A DNA stretch of 64,000 nt from CAZYFH01 sp964646815 (GCA_964646815.1 CAZYFH010000018.1:5673-69672), one strand, 5' to 3'. Shown: positions 34,762 to 44,168, counted from the first letter of the stretch. Numbers and translations: made by a program. Notes: a model not told the origin generated them from the letters alone.

Positions 34762-36285
34762 CTACCGGGAGCCGCTCTCCTGCGCCCCCATCGCGAGCAG
34801 CAAAGCGATGGTCGCGGGGGCCGCGTCCCGGTTGCCCCGTCGGCGGCGCGTCACCAGCGCCAGCGGCGTCAGGCCGCGCGCGTTGATCGCGTTTAGGTCG
34901 GCGCCGTGCTCGACGAGCATCTCGACGACCCCGTCGAAGCCCTTGTCGACCACGTGATGCAGCGCGGTATTGCCCTCCCCGTCGACGGCGGCGACATCGG
35001 CGCCCGCATCAAGTGCCACGCGCACCGCTGCGCGCGTCCCCAACTCGTCGGCGTGCTCCGCCTGGAACGCAATGTCGCGGGCCAGCGCGCGTTCCCGTCG
35101 ATCCCAGACGCCGTATCGCCAGCTGGCGCCTACCGCGAGCATCAATGGCGTCCATCCGGTCCGCAGCGGGAGCGTGCCGTCGGCCCCGGCTGCCGCTAGC
35201 GCACGCATGATGTCAGCCTCGGCGAACTTGGCGGCCAGCGCGAAGGACGTCGCGCCAAGCAGATGCTCGCCGATCATCAACACCTGCCCGTTGCGGGTGA
35301 CGCGGGTCGCCTCGGTTACTTGCGCGTCTGGACGCGCACCGGAAGCGAGCAGGGCGTCGACGACGACACGGTCGCCAGTCAGGACCGCGGCGTGCAGCGC
35401 CGTGTAGCCGGCAGCCGCCGAGTTGGGGTTGGCACCCTCGGCCAAGAGCAGCTTCGCGAGCGCACGGTGACCACTGTGCGTCGCCACGAGCAGGACGCTG
35501 GCGCCGTCCGGCGCAGTGTCGTTCACGTCGGCACCCGCCGCGAGCAGCAGGCGCGCGGAGTCGACATCACCCTGCCGCGACGCGAACAGTAGCGCCGTGA
35601 AGCCCCCGACGTCGGTCTCCTCGGCGTCCGTGCCGTAGCGCCGGCCGAGTTCGCCGTACTTGAGGTTCGACTGCAGACGACGACTGATCACCAGGCGCCG
35701 GACACGCGACCGGCGATGCACGTCGGCGCCATGGTCGAGGAGCGCCCGCACGACCGCCGGATGGCGCTCGGCCACGGCCCACATCAGCGCGGTCTGATCC
35801 TCTGCTGACTCGGCCGCGTTCACATCCGCACCGCTAGCCAGGAGTGCGGTCACGCCGGCCACATCACCCGTGCGCGCACAGCTCATCAGCACGGTCTCGC
35901 CCGTGTCGACGGCGGCGCCGGCGTCCGCTCCCGCCTCAAGCAGTGCCTCGACCATCGCGGTGTTGGCGTTCGTGCAGGCCAGCGTCAACGGGACGACGCC
36001 GTGGGTGTTCGCGGCCGAGGCATCCGCGCCTGCGCCGATCAGCAACCGCACTATCTCCAGATCGTCGAGATACGCCGCCCAGTGCAACACCGTCGCACCA
36101 TCGGCCAGCGTCGTGTTCACGTCGAGTCCCCGTTCCAGCACGAGGCGCACCGATTCGTGATCCTGCCGCTTGACCGCCTCGATCAGAGAGAGATCAGCAC
36201 CCTGGGCGCGTAGGTCGAGCGACCCGGCCGCTAGCACGCCAAGGAGAGCCAGCGGCCAACCGAGTTCCCGGTGGTGTTTTGTCAT
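34762..36285 (-). CDS. Secreted ankyrin-repeat protein (module 1)
   Basis: The 507-residue protein has a signal peptide (WPLALLGVLAAGSLDLRAQG), then about ten ankyrin repeats of the LHWAAYLDDLEIVRLLIGAG type. A 55-residue break between repeats four and five (RRSRVRRLVISRRLQSNLKY) is basic and non-repetitive. A second break carries TRVTRNGQVLMIGEHLL. Ankyrin proteins mediate protein binding. In this context a periplasmic scaffold for the DUF1592 and DUF1552 proteins is the likely role. The paralogue at 53479-54975 has the same gene neighbours, and equivalent breaks occur. The gene is 111 bases after the DUF1552 stop and is followed by the epimerase. Confidence 0.85.
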   Translation of the reverse strand: MTKHHRELGWPLALLGVLAAGSLDLRAQGADLSLIEAVKRQDHESVRLVLERGLDVNTTLADGATVLHWAAYLDDLEIVRLLIGAGADASAANTHGVVPLTLACTNANTAMVEALLEAGADAGAAVDTGETVLMSCARTGDVAGVTALLASGADVNAAESAEDQTALMWAVAERHPAVVRALLDHGADVHRRSRVRRLVISRRLQSNLKYGELGRRYGTDAEETDVGGFTALLFASRQGDVDSARLLLAAGADVNDTAPDGASVLLVATHSGHRALAKLLLAEGANPNSAAAGYTALHAAVLTGDRVVVDALLASGARPDAQVTEATRVTRNGQVLMIGEHLLGATSFALAAKFAEADIMRALAAAGADGTLPLRTGWTPLMLAVGASWRYGVWDRRERALARDIAFQAEHADELGTRAAVRVALDAGADVAAVDGEGNTALHHVVDKGFDGVVEMLVEHGADLNAINARGLTPLALVTRRRRGNRDAAPATIALLLAMGAQESGSR

Positions 36286-36396
36286 GCGCGCTCCGCGGCC
36301 ATAGCTCCAATCTCAGGTGCCGCGTCGGAAGACAAGGCTTCAGCCGTGTCTCGCAGGCTTGAAGGCCCGCGCTACGTCTGCGACACGCGTGCGCTC

Positions 36397-37752
36397 TTAA
36401 ACTCCCGACAACCGGTCCGCGGCTCCGAGGCGCGGGAGAGCCCCCGTGCTGTCTCCGACCCGATCGACGTCCACCCCGAGTTTGTCGAGCAACGACACAT
36501 GGAGGTTCGCCAGCGGCGTGCGTGCCGGATAGACGAGGTGGCGACCACCTGCCAGTCGGCCCGCGCCACCGCCCACGAGCAGGATCGGCAGATCGTAAGG
36601 CGAATGGGCGTTGCTGTCGCTCATGCCAGCGCCGTACATGATCATCACGTGGTCCAGCAAGGACCCATCACCGTCAGGAGTCGACCGCAGTTTGTCGAGG
36701 AACGACGCGAATCGGTCGACGTGATACGTGTTGATCGCCGTCAGCTTCTCCATCGCCTCGGGCACGTTCCGGTGATGCGACAGTGGGTGATGCGCATCGG
36801 GGACTCCGATCTCCCGGTAGGTGCGACCGCTCAGTTCGTGACCGCTCATGAACGTGATGACCCGCGTGCGATCCGTTTGATACGCCAGCAGCTGCAGGTC
36901 GTACATCAGCTCCGCGTGCTCGGCAAAGCCCGACGGAACGCCCAGCGGCCGTTCCAGCAACGGCACCTCCCGGTCGCCTTGTTCCTCGGCGATCTCGATG
37001 CGTCGCTCGACGTCTCGGACCGCGTCGAGATAGGCGCCGAGCTTCACTTGGTCGCTCGGGCCGAGCGCCGGCCGCAGGCGCTCGACGTCATCGCTCACCG
37101 AATCGAGGATGCTGCGCTGCTCGCGGCGCCGGGCACGGCGTGCCAAGGGATCGGTGCTGTCGGCGTCGCCGAACAACCGCTCGAAGACCGCACGGGGATT
37201 GTGCTCCATCGGCAATGGCGTCGAGCCGCTGGCCCAGGAGATCGTGTAGGAAAAGGCACAGCTGAAGCCGCCGCTGTCGCACGAGCCGGCGAAGTTGGCG
37301 CCTTCCAGCCCGAGCTCGAGTGACGCGAGCGGCGTCTGCCGCCCCAGCACCCGTGCGGCGATCTGATCCATGGAAACCGCCGTCGGGTTCCACGCACCCG
37401 GATGCTCGGCCGTCAGGAACTTGGTCGCGGCACGCGAATGCGTCCCGCCGTTGATCCCTGCCGGCGGCGTGCTGTTGAGCCCGGACAGCACGAGCAGTCG
37501 ATCACGGAACGGCGCGAGTGGCGTCAGGATGGGCGTCAGCTCGAACGCGGCTCCCTCGACCGCCGGCGTCCAGTTTTGCATGACCATCCCATTGGGCACA
37601 TACACCGCACCGAAGCGGAGCGCCGGTGTCGCCGCCGTCTTGCCCAGCGCGGTGAGCGCCGGCACCATGCCGTCGAGCAACGGCAGCGCGAGAGTCGCGC
37701 CGAGGCCCCGGAGCACCCGCCGGCGGGGAATCGCCTTCTTCGTGATCATCAT
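36397..37752 (-). CDS. DUF1552 (HXXSHH) secreted protein (module 1)
   Basis: The 451-residue protein starts in an ATGA overlap with the DUF1592 stop, so it is coupled to it. The N-terminus KAIPRRRVLRGLGATLALPL is a Tat signal. The family-defining HXXSHH is present as HHPLSHHRN at about residue 310, with NGMVMQNWTP, GLNSTPPAG and YGAGMSDSNAHSPYDLPILL as further family blocks. DUF1552 proteins have an alkaline-phosphatase-like core and unknown chemistry. They are typically encoded directly after DUF1592 cytochromes in planctomycetes and acidobacteria. The second copy in this window is at 55084-56430. Confidence 0.9.
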   Translation of the reverse strand: MMITKKAIPRRRVLRGLGATLALPLLDGMVPALTALGKTAATPALRFGAVYVPNGMVMQNWTPAVEGAAFELTPILTPLAPFRDRLLVLSGLNSTPPAGINGGTHSRAATKFLTAEHPGAWNPTAVSMDQIAARVLGRQTPLASLELGLEGANFAGSCDSGGFSCAFSYTISWASGSTPLPMEHNPRAVFERLFGDADSTDPLARRARRREQRSILDSVSDDVERLRPALGPSDQVKLGAYLDAVRDVERRIEIAEEQGDREVPLLERPLGVPSGFAEHAELMYDLQLLAYQTDRTRVITFMSGHELSGRTYREIGVPDAHHPLSHHRNVPEAMEKLTAINTYHVDRFASFLDKLRSTPDGDGSLLDHVMIMYGAGMSDSNAHSPYDLPILLVGGGAGRLAGGRHLVYPARTPLANLHVSLLDKLGVDVDRVGDSTGALPRLGAADRLSGV

Positions 37753-40223
37753 GACTCCGCACTCCTCATCTGAAACGGCCGGCTTCCGACGATACCGAGC
37801 ACGATGGACGACCAGCGATAATCGGCCGCCTCTGCCGCCGAGACAATGCCTCGGATCGTCGGTTGGTCGTAGTACTCGACGTCACGCCCAATCGCGTAGG
37901 TCAACAACTTCTCCGTGACGGTTCTAACGAAGCTCACGTCGTAGGACGCCAGTCTTTCTCGGAACGAAGCGGGACCGTCGACCGTCGTGCCATCTGCGAG
38001 CACGCTGGACGCGTCCACCGGTGCCCCCGCCTCATTCATCACCCGCCATCGCCCGATCGCATCGTAGTGCTCAAGGGCAAAACCGGGCGGATCCATGATC
38101 CGGTGACACCCGGCGCACGCCGGGCTAGCCCGATGCTGCTCCATCCGCTCGCGGATCGACCGCACCTCCCGTGCCCCATCATTCTTCTCGAGGGCCGGCA
38201 CGTCGGCCGGCGGTGGGGGCGGCGGCAGCCCGAGGATGTTGTCGAGCACCCACTTTCCCCTCAGCACCGGCGACGTCCGTGTCGGATAGGCGGTCAACGT
38301 CAGCAGACTGGCATGCCCGAGCAGGCCGCCGCGTTCCGATGCGTCGAGCGCAATCCGCCGGAATCGCTCGCCGTAGACGCCGGGGATGCCGTAGTGGCGC
38401 GCGAGTCGCTCGTTGACGAAGGTGTAGTCTGCCGTGAGCAACTCGCGGATCCCGCGATCCTCGCGGAGGTGACTCTCGAGAAACAACAGCGTTTCCCGCT
38501 CCATGTCGGCTCGCAGATTCTCGTCGAACTCGTAGAAGACATCGGCATCCGGCGCCACACCACGGATGCGTCGAAGCTGCAGCCACTGGCTGGCAAAGTT
38601 GTCGACGAGGGCCGTCGCGCGCGCGTCGGCCAGCATGCGCCGTGTCTGCTGCTCGAGCACGCCCGGGTCGCGAAGACGCCCCGCCTCGGCCACGCCTAAC
38701 AGTTCGTCGTCCGGAATGCTGCTCCACAGGAAGAGCGACAACCTGGAGGCGAGCTCGAAATCGCTGAGGTGATAGGCCGTCCCGGGCGCGACGTCGACGG
38801 CATCGCGTTCGACGCGGAACAAGAACTCGGGGGCGACCAGCACCCGTTCGAGCGCCTTCTGAATCCCGCCCTCGAAGTCGCGCTCGCGCCGCCCGGTCTC
38901 GAAGAACGGCATCAGCGTCGCAACGTCCGCATCGGTCGCGGTGCGGCGATAGGCGCGGCGCGCAAGTCTCGTGAGGATCTGCGTCGCACACTGCTGCTCG
39001 TCGACTTGCGTCGTCGCATGGCAGCTGAACAGCCGGCGCCGGCTCGGCGTGTCACCCGGTCCCGTGGCGTCGCGCGGACCGGTGATCGCGACCCGATCGA
39101 CGGCCGCGTTGCCGTGATAGAAGCCGAGTCCGCTGAGCGAGAAGCCCGACAGCCGTCGTTCGAGAATTCCGGTCGGCTCGGTGCGCGCGTCTACGAACGA
39201 CACGCCGATGACGTGTTGCCCCGCCGTCGCGGGAAACCGCACGATGAGATCCGCATCCGCCCCGTTGGACACGTAGTTCTCCCAGGCAGGGTCGCCTCGG
39301 ATCGTGCCAAAGAAACTGTAGGCGGACGGATAGCCGACACGGTCGGCATCGCCGACGGCGAACCGCTTAATCAGCGCGCCATCCAGCCGCACCTCGAGCT
39401 CGTGTGACCTGCCCATCCCGACGATGTAGTCGTAGATCATCCGGCGGAGCCGGACCCTGACCTCGTACTCGCCATCAAGCGGAAAGTAGTGGCGAATGGC
39501 CATCCCCCCGCGCGACCCGAACGGCTGGTCATCGAGACGATCATCCTGATACAACAGCCGCGGCGTGCTGTACGTCGAAGCAGCGTACCCCGGTCCAATG
39601 GTCGGGTCGCCGACGGCAAGACGGCTGACCCGATTCGCCACAGCAAGATAGCGATCGAACAGCGCCGGAGAGACAGAGAGCACATTACCGTTGGTGTCGA
39701 ACCCCTGTTGGTCCACGTCGTCGGCCGGGAACAGCAACCACCGCTCGTCGACGTCCATGTGGAGCAAGCTCTGGACGGCGTTGATGTACTCCGCGGTGGT
39801 CAGCCGGCGGACCGCCGGACGGCCCGGGTTGGGATGGGCCATTGCCGCTCGGTCGAGCGCGGTCTCCAGCCAGGTCACGAAGCGGTCGGACGCGCGTGCG
39901 TCGGGCCGCGGCCGGCCGGCGGGTGGCATCATGCCGAGCCGCAACTTCCGGACGACCTTCTCCCAGGCCTCGGCGTCGGACCCGACGTCGGCCAGGTCGA
40001 ACGGGTCGAACGCAAACGGGACGGCACCCTGCGCGCGTTGCCGTTCGTTATGACAGGTGACGCAATACTGGTCGAGGACGGCGCGGTGAGCTGGGAGCTC
40101 TGAGGCGTTGGCCACCGGCGTCGCCTGACCACCGCCGGTGGCGAGCACGCCAGAGCCAGCCGCGATGATGCTCGCTACTATGCTCACGGCTGCGTACACA
40201 TTTCTCACCATTGTCAAGGTCAT
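37749..40223 (-). CDS. DUF1587/DUF1592/DUF1588/DUF1585 dihaem protein (module 1)
   Basis: The 824-residue secreted protein begins near ATG 40223 (40211 is an alternative). An N-terminal haem motif YCVTCHNE is followed by KLRLGMMPPAGRPRP (a likely methionine ligand), TTAEYINAVQSLLHMD (PSD3/DUF1587), a beta-rich carbohydrate-binding-like middle, then DUF1595/1592, RTSPVLRGKWVLDNILGLPP (DUF1588) and a second haem motif CAGCHRIMDPPGFALEHYDA, and the terminal DUF1585. Each haem is seen directly. The family is proposed to bind or oxidise polymers, but no activity is established. It is divergent from recQ and heads the operon. Confidence 0.9.
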   Translation of the reverse strand: MTLTMVRNVYAAVSIVASIIAAGSGVLATGGGQATPVANASELPAHRAVLDQYCVTCHNERQRAQGAVPFAFDPFDLADVGSDAEAWEKVVRKLRLGMMPPAGRPRPDARASDRFVTWLETALDRAAMAHPNPGRPAVRRLTTAEYINAVQSLLHMDVDERWLLFPADDVDQQGFDTNGNVLSVSPALFDRYLAVANRVSRLAVGDPTIGPGYAASTYSTPRLLYQDDRLDDQPFGSRGGMAIRHYFPLDGEYEVRVRLRRMIYDYIVGMGRSHELEVRLDGALIKRFAVGDADRVGYPSAYSFFGTIRGDPAWENYVSNGADADLIVRFPATAGQHVIGVSFVDARTEPTGILERRLSGFSLSGLGFYHGNAAVDRVAITGPRDATGPGDTPSRRRLFSCHATTQVDEQQCATQILTRLARRAYRRTATDADVATLMPFFETGRRERDFEGGIQKALERVLVAPEFLFRVERDAVDVAPGTAYHLSDFELASRLSLFLWSSIPDDELLGVAEAGRLRDPGVLEQQTRRMLADARATALVDNFASQWLQLRRIRGVAPDADVFYEFDENLRADMERETLLFLESHLREDRGIRELLTADYTFVNERLARHYGIPGVYGERFRRIALDASERGGLLGHASLLTLTAYPTRTSPVLRGKWVLDNILGLPPPPPPADVPALEKNDGAREVRSIRERMEQHRASPACAGCHRIMDPPGFALEHYDAIGRWRVMNEAGAPVDASSVLADGTTVDGPASFRERLASYDVSFVRTVTEKLLTYAIGRDVEYYDQPTIRGIVSAAEAADYRWSSIVLGIVGSRPFQMRSAES

Positions 40224-40316
40224 TCTCGCGGTGGGACTACGGCCTGTCAACGTGAATGGCCACGCGACTGTCAGTCGCGACACCGCGGGGCCGGCATCGG
40301 TAGACTGACGAGATCG

Positions 40317-42203
40317 ATGACCGACGCATCAATTACCGAGATCCTCACGCAGTACTGGGGTTACCGTGCCTTCCGGCCGCTGCAGCGCGATGCGATTCAG
40401 GCCAACCTCGACGGGCGGGATAGCCTCGTCGTGCTGCCCACCGGCGGCGGCAAGTCACTCTGCTTCCAGCTGCCGGCGCTCGTCGATGGTCCGGGTGGCG
40501 GTCGGCTCGGACTCGTCGTCTCTCCGCTCCTCTCCCTGATGAAGGACCAGGTCGACGGCCTCGTGGCGAGTGGCGTCGCGGCGGCCGCGCTCAACAGCTC
40601 GCTCACTCCCGAGGAGCGGCAGACCGTGCTGCGCGGGCTCGACGACCGGCGGTACTCACTGCTCTACGTCACGCCGGAACGACTTGCGGGCGAAAGCAGC
40701 CGTGCATTCCACGTCCAACTGCAGCGCTGGGGTGTGGCATTCGTCGCCGTTGACGAGGCCCACTGCATCAGCCAGTGGGGCCATGAGTTCCGCCCGGAGT
40801 ATCGCCAGCTCGCGACGGTGCGTGGAACGCTGCCCGACGTTGCGTGGCACGCTTTCACCGCTACGGCCACCGAACGCGTGCGCGACGACATCGTGACGCA
40901 GCTCGCGCTGCACGACCCGGTGCGACTCGTCGGCTCGTTCGACCGTCCCAACCTCGTCTATCGCGTGGTGCCGCGGATAGGCCTGAAAGCACAGATCCGC
41001 CGGGTGGTCGAGCGACACCCTCACGAGGCCGGCATCCTCTATTGCGTCTCCCGGCGTGAGGTCGAATCCCTCGCGTCCTGGCTCGTCGAGTTGGGATATC
41101 GCGCGAGGCCCTATCACGCGGGGCTGGCCGACCCGACGCGGCGTGAGCATCAAGAAGCCTTTCTTGACGAGCGGATCGACATCATCGTCGCGACTGTCGC
41201 GTTTGGCATGGGCATCGACCGCTCCGATGTGCGCTTCGTGATGCACGCCGGCGCGCCCCGGTCGGTGGAGCACTACCAGCAGGAATCGGGACGCGCGGGC
41301 CGGGACGGGCTCGAAGCTGAATGTGTGCTGGCGTACTCGCCCGCCGACTTCGCGAAGTGGCGGCAGATGCTCGACACGAGCGGCGAGCTGACGGACAGCG
41401 CGCGGACCCTGCTCCGGGAGATGGAGCGATATGCGGGCGGCACGCGTTGCCGGCATCGGATGCTGCTCGAGCACTTCGGCGACGTGTACGGCGGGTCGGG
41501 CTGTGGCGCCTGCGACTGGTGTCTCCACGAGCTCGAGCCGGTCGATGACTCTGTGACGCTGGCGCAGAAAATCCTCTCCGCCGTGGCACGCCTCCGACAA
41601 CGCTGGGGCGTGGCCCACGTGATCGACGTCCTGCGCGGACGGGTCACGGACCAGGTGTCAGCACGCGGGCACGACACGCTCAGCACGTTCGGACTCCTGG
41701 CCGAGACGCCGATCGCCGAGCTGCGCGGCTATGTCGATCAGCTCACGTCCCAGGGGTTCCTCGTGCGAGCGGGCGACACGTTCCCGACGCTGCGACTCAC
41801 CGACGAGGGACTGGCCGCGCTGCGGGCAGAGCGATCGCTGGTGCTCTACCGGCAGCCACGTCCCGTCCGTCAGCGCGATCGTGGGCGGCGCGCCACGTCC
41901 GGTGGCAGGTCAGGGGCAGCGTCGTGGGACGGGGTCGATATGGGATTGTTCGAAGCGCTGCGCGCCTGTCGCCTCGACATCGCGCGTGGTCGCGGGGTTC
42001 CACCCTACGTCGTCTTTCATGACAACACCCTGCGCGAGCTCGCGCGGCGGCGGCCGTCGACCGACCGCGCGTTGTTGGACGTACACGGCATTGGCGCGCG
42101 CAAGGCAGAGGATCTCGGTGAGACGGTGCTCGACGTGATCCGCCAATACAGCGCGGAGCACGGAGTGACGCTTGATGCACCGGACCCTGACGCCCTCGGC
42201 TGA
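40317..42203 (+). CDS. recQ: ATP-dependent DNA helicase RecQ
   Basis: The 628-residue cytoplasmic helicase has Walker A LPTGGGKSLCFQL, the DEAH-type box DEAHCISQWGHEFRPEY, motif VI QESGRAGRDGLEAECVL and the RecQ zinc-binding cysteines in RCRHRMLLEHFGDVYGGSGC with GACDWC. A winged-helix RQC region follows (LLAETPIAELRGYVDQL), then a C-terminal HRDC domain (YVVFHDNTLRELARRRPSTD). Its length and domain order match full bacterial RecQ. RecQ unwinds recombination intermediates and aids replication-fork repair. It is the only informational gene here, and is isolated from a repair operon. Confidence 0.95.
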   Translation: MTDASITEILTQYWGYRAFRPLQRDAIQANLDGRDSLVVLPTGGGKSLCFQLPALVDGPGGGRLGLVVSPLLSLMKDQVDGLVASGVAAAALNSSLTPEERQTVLRGLDDRRYSLLYVTPERLAGESSRAFHVQLQRWGVAFVAVDEAHCISQWGHEFRPEYRQLATVRGTLPDVAWHAFTATATERVRDDIVTQLALHDPVRLVGSFDRPNLVYRVVPRIGLKAQIRRVVERHPHEAGILYCVSRREVESLASWLVELGYRARPYHAGLADPTRREHQEAFLDERIDIIVATVAFGMGIDRSDVRFVMHAGAPRSVEHYQQESGRAGRDGLEAECVLAYSPADFAKWRQMLDTSGELTDSARTLLREMERYAGGTRCRHRMLLEHFGDVYGGSGCGACDWCLHELEPVDDSVTLAQKILSAVARLRQRWGVAHVIDVLRGRVTDQVSARGHDTLSTFGLLAETPIAELRGYVDQLTSQGFLVRAGDTFPTLRLTDEGLAALRAERSLVLYRQPRPVRQRDRGRRATSGGRSGAASWDGVDMGLFEALRACRLDIARGRGVPPYVVFHDNTLRELARRRPSTDRALLDVHGIGARKAEDLGETVLDVIRQYSAEHGVTLDAPDPDALG

Positions 42204-42222
42204 CCCGTACCGTCGTCGTCCT

Positions 42223-42240
42223 GGGTCGCGATCGCGACCC
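42223..42240. repeat. Perfect 18-bp palindrome between convergent genes
   Basis: GGGTCGCGATCGCGACCC is its own reverse complement and lies 20 bases after the recQ stop. It could form a strong hairpin without a loop or serve as a dyad binding site. No T tract follows. Confidence 0.5.
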
Positions 42241-42270
42241 GCCGGCAGCAGGGTCGGGATTAGCGCGGTG

Positions 42271-42287
42271 CGTGTCTCACCGACACG
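42271..42287. terminator. Hairpin between convergent recQ and cytochrome genes
   Basis: CGTGTC, a 5-base loop and GACACG make a 6-bp stem 18 bases from the cytochrome stop. It is a weak bidirectional terminator candidate; the neighbouring palindrome is more stable. Confidence 0.3.
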
Positions 42288-42304
42288 ACGTCTCGTATCG
42301 CCGA

Positions 42305-42874
42305 CTAGGGCAAGAACCTGAAGCCTCGGGGGGTGCCTGGCTTCCACGGCTCTGGCACGGTGTAGTCGGCGCGGTGCGGCATCGTGACCTGCGGGAGCGT
42401 GTCGGCGTTCATCACGGCGTCCGGGGGGATGATGTCATTCCGGTTCAACAGGAACGCCGTCAGGGCGTAGACCTCGTCAGAGGTCAGATGCCCTGGCTGG
42501 TCGTAGGGCATAGCGCGGCGGATGTAGCTGAAGATCGTCGGCGCGAACGGCCAGTGCGCGAGCGGGAAGTAGTTGGTCGAGGGCGTGACCTCCCCACCGA
42601 CTAACACCACCGCCGGACCTTCAACGCCCGTCGGACCGTGACACTTTGTACAGCCGCGGTTGACGAAGACCCCGGCCCCTTGTCCCACCGAGCCGCTGCC
42701 CTCTGGGAGTTCCTCGCCGGCCGGCCCGATCGCGATATCCCACGCCCGAAGCTCCGCGTCGCTTGGCGCCCGTCCGAGGCCCGAAGCTGATCCTGGCGGC
42801 TGCGCCATCGCCGCCGTCCCCCAGAAGACCGCGACGATGAACGTGGCCGCGCGGACGCGGCTAGCCGTGGACAT
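42305..42874 (-). CDS. Secreted monohaem cytochrome c, SoxD-like
   Basis: The 189-residue protein has a signal peptide (IVAVFWGTAAMAQ), a class-I cytochrome c haem motif NRGCTKCHGPTG and a distal methionine in IRRAMPYDQPG. Its start overlaps the SoxC-like gene end by 14 bases, so it is translationally coupled and is the expected electron acceptor of that molybdoenzyme. The short form, with one haem and no second domain, resembles SorB or a reduced SoxD rather than full dihaem SoxD. A proline-rich tail (PHRADYTVPEPWKPGTP) follows the haem domain. Confidence 0.88.
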   Translation of the reverse strand: MSTASRVRAATFIVAVFWGTAAMAQPPGSASGLGRAPSDAELRAWDIAIGPAGEELPEGSGSVGQGAGVFVNRGCTKCHGPTGVEGPAVVLVGGEVTPSTNYFPLAHWPFAPTIFSYIRRAMPYDQPGHLTSDEVYALTAFLLNRNDIIPPDAVMNADTLPQVTMPHRADYTVPEPWKPGTPRGFRFLP

Positions 42875-44168
42875 CCGAGACCTCTTCGACCGGCGGGAGT
42901 CCGTTGGTCACACGCCCGTCGGGATTGACGCGCCATGCCTGCATCCAGTTGCAGTGCCCGAGCTGGCTCTGGATGGTCCGGTAGAGCTGCTGGCGGGTGA
43001 GCCCCCAGTACTTCGCGTACTCGGCTTCGCTCGGCTGGACGAGTCCGTTTTCGTCGGTGCAACGCGACTGAATCACCGCCTCCTGACCGTCCCACCGCCA
43101 CGGCAGGTAGAACCGGGTATGAGCCTTCGGGAGCACCGGCCCGGCCATTTCGGCATCCGCGTACGTCTGTCCACCGTCGGTCGAGACCTCGACACGTGAC
43201 ACCGCGCCGCCACCCGACCAGGCGAGTCCGCTGATGACATACGCGCCGTGGCCGGCCAACTGGTGCGTCCCGGATGGATAGGTGACGACTGACTCGGGCC
43301 CGAAGTCGTAGCTGTCCAACTGGGTCTTCGGGTTGGGAGTCAGGAACCGTGAGTGCTCCTGGAACGAGAGATACGGCTGCTCGACCACCTTGATCCGTCG
43401 CAACCACTTCACGTTGTAGATGCCCTCGAACCCGGGGACGACGAGTCGTAGCGGGAACCCATGGTCGGGACGCACAGGCTCGCCGTTCTGCCCGTAGGCC
43501 ACGAGCACGTCGTCCAGCGCTTTCGGCAACGGGACACTCTTGATGTGTTTGCCGCCGTCCGATCCCTCGGCGATGATCCACTTCGCGGTGTTCTTGAGCC
43601 CGACCTCGTCAAGCAGCACCGATAGCGGGACGCCGGTCCACTCGCTGCAGGCCATCCGCCCATGCGTATCGGAGACGGTCGCGGCCCGCGGACTCGGACG
43701 GTTGCCAATGCACTCGAGGAAGTGGATGCGCGAGACGAACGGCAGGCGCTTCAGTTCGTCCATCGAGAACACTAGCGGACGATCCACCAGGCCGTGAATC
43801 ATCAGCTTGTGATCGGCCGGATCGATGTCCGGAATCCCGTAATGGTGCTGGGTCGTAAAGTGCAGTGACGTCGGTGTGATGGTCCCCACCAACTCGCCGA
43901 GCGGTGTGCGCGCGCTGGGCCGATGCGGTGTGGGTCGAACCGGGGGTCGATCCGGGTGGCTTCGGCCCTCGATGACGCGCGTCGTCGTCACGAAGCGCGA
44001 GCGCTGGCCGTAGAGCACGTGCTCAAGCGCGTTATGGTCGGCAGCGCCCGGCGCCGCAGCCCTGATGGCTCGCGGCGCGACGGCCACGACGCCAGGCGCC
44101 ATGGCCAGCCCGGCAAGCGCGCTCGTTTCCTTGAGGAACCTCCGGCGGTCGGGCCGTGTCGTCTTCAT
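42861..44168 (-). CDS. soxC: SoxC-like sulfite dehydrogenase molybdenum subunit, Tat-exported
   Basis: The 435-residue protein starts behind GAGGAGAATC with the Tat signal DRRRFLKETSALAGLAMAPG. The Mo ligand is the cysteine in IHFLECIGNRPSPRAATVSD, the SoxC/SorA family signature; WTGVPLSVLLDEVGL, LVAYGQNGEPVRPDHG and VPGFEGIYNVKWLRRIKVVE follow. The C-terminal Mo-co dimerisation domain is present (GGAVSRVEVSTDGGQTYADA). SoxCD oxidises sulfane sulfur and SorAB oxidises sulfite; no SoxYZ, SoxA or SoxB genes are nearby, so stand-alone sulfite oxidation is more likely. It is coupled to a monohaem cytochrome. Confidence 0.88.
   Translation of the reverse strand: MKTTRPDRRRFLKETSALAGLAMAPGVVAVAPRAIRAAAPGAADHNALEHVLYGQRSRFVTTTRVIEGRSHPDRPPVRPTPHRPSARTPLGELVGTITPTSLHFTTQHHYGIPDIDPADHKLMIHGLVDRPLVFSMDELKRLPFVSRIHFLECIGNRPSPRAATVSDTHGRMACSEWTGVPLSVLLDEVGLKNTAKWIIAEGSDGGKHIKSVPLPKALDDVLVAYGQNGEPVRPDHGFPLRLVVPGFEGIYNVKWLRRIKVVEQPYLSFQEHSRFLTPNPKTQLDSYDFGPESVVTYPSGTHQLAGHGAYVISGLAWSGGGAVSRVEVSTDGGQTYADAEMAGPVLPKAHTRFYLPWRWDGQEAVIQSRCTDENGLVQPSEAEYAKYWGLTRQQLYRTIQSQLGHCNWMQAWRVNPDGRVTNGLPPVEEVSDVHG

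Noticed and set aside
34762..36285. Intracellular ankyrin effector exported to a host
   Set aside because: It has an ordinary Sec signal peptide and bacterial operon partners; nothing indicates a host-directed secretion system.
42305..44168. Complete Sox thiosulfate-oxidation cluster
   Set aside because: Only SoxC-like and one cytochrome gene occur; no soxXYZAB genes are visible.
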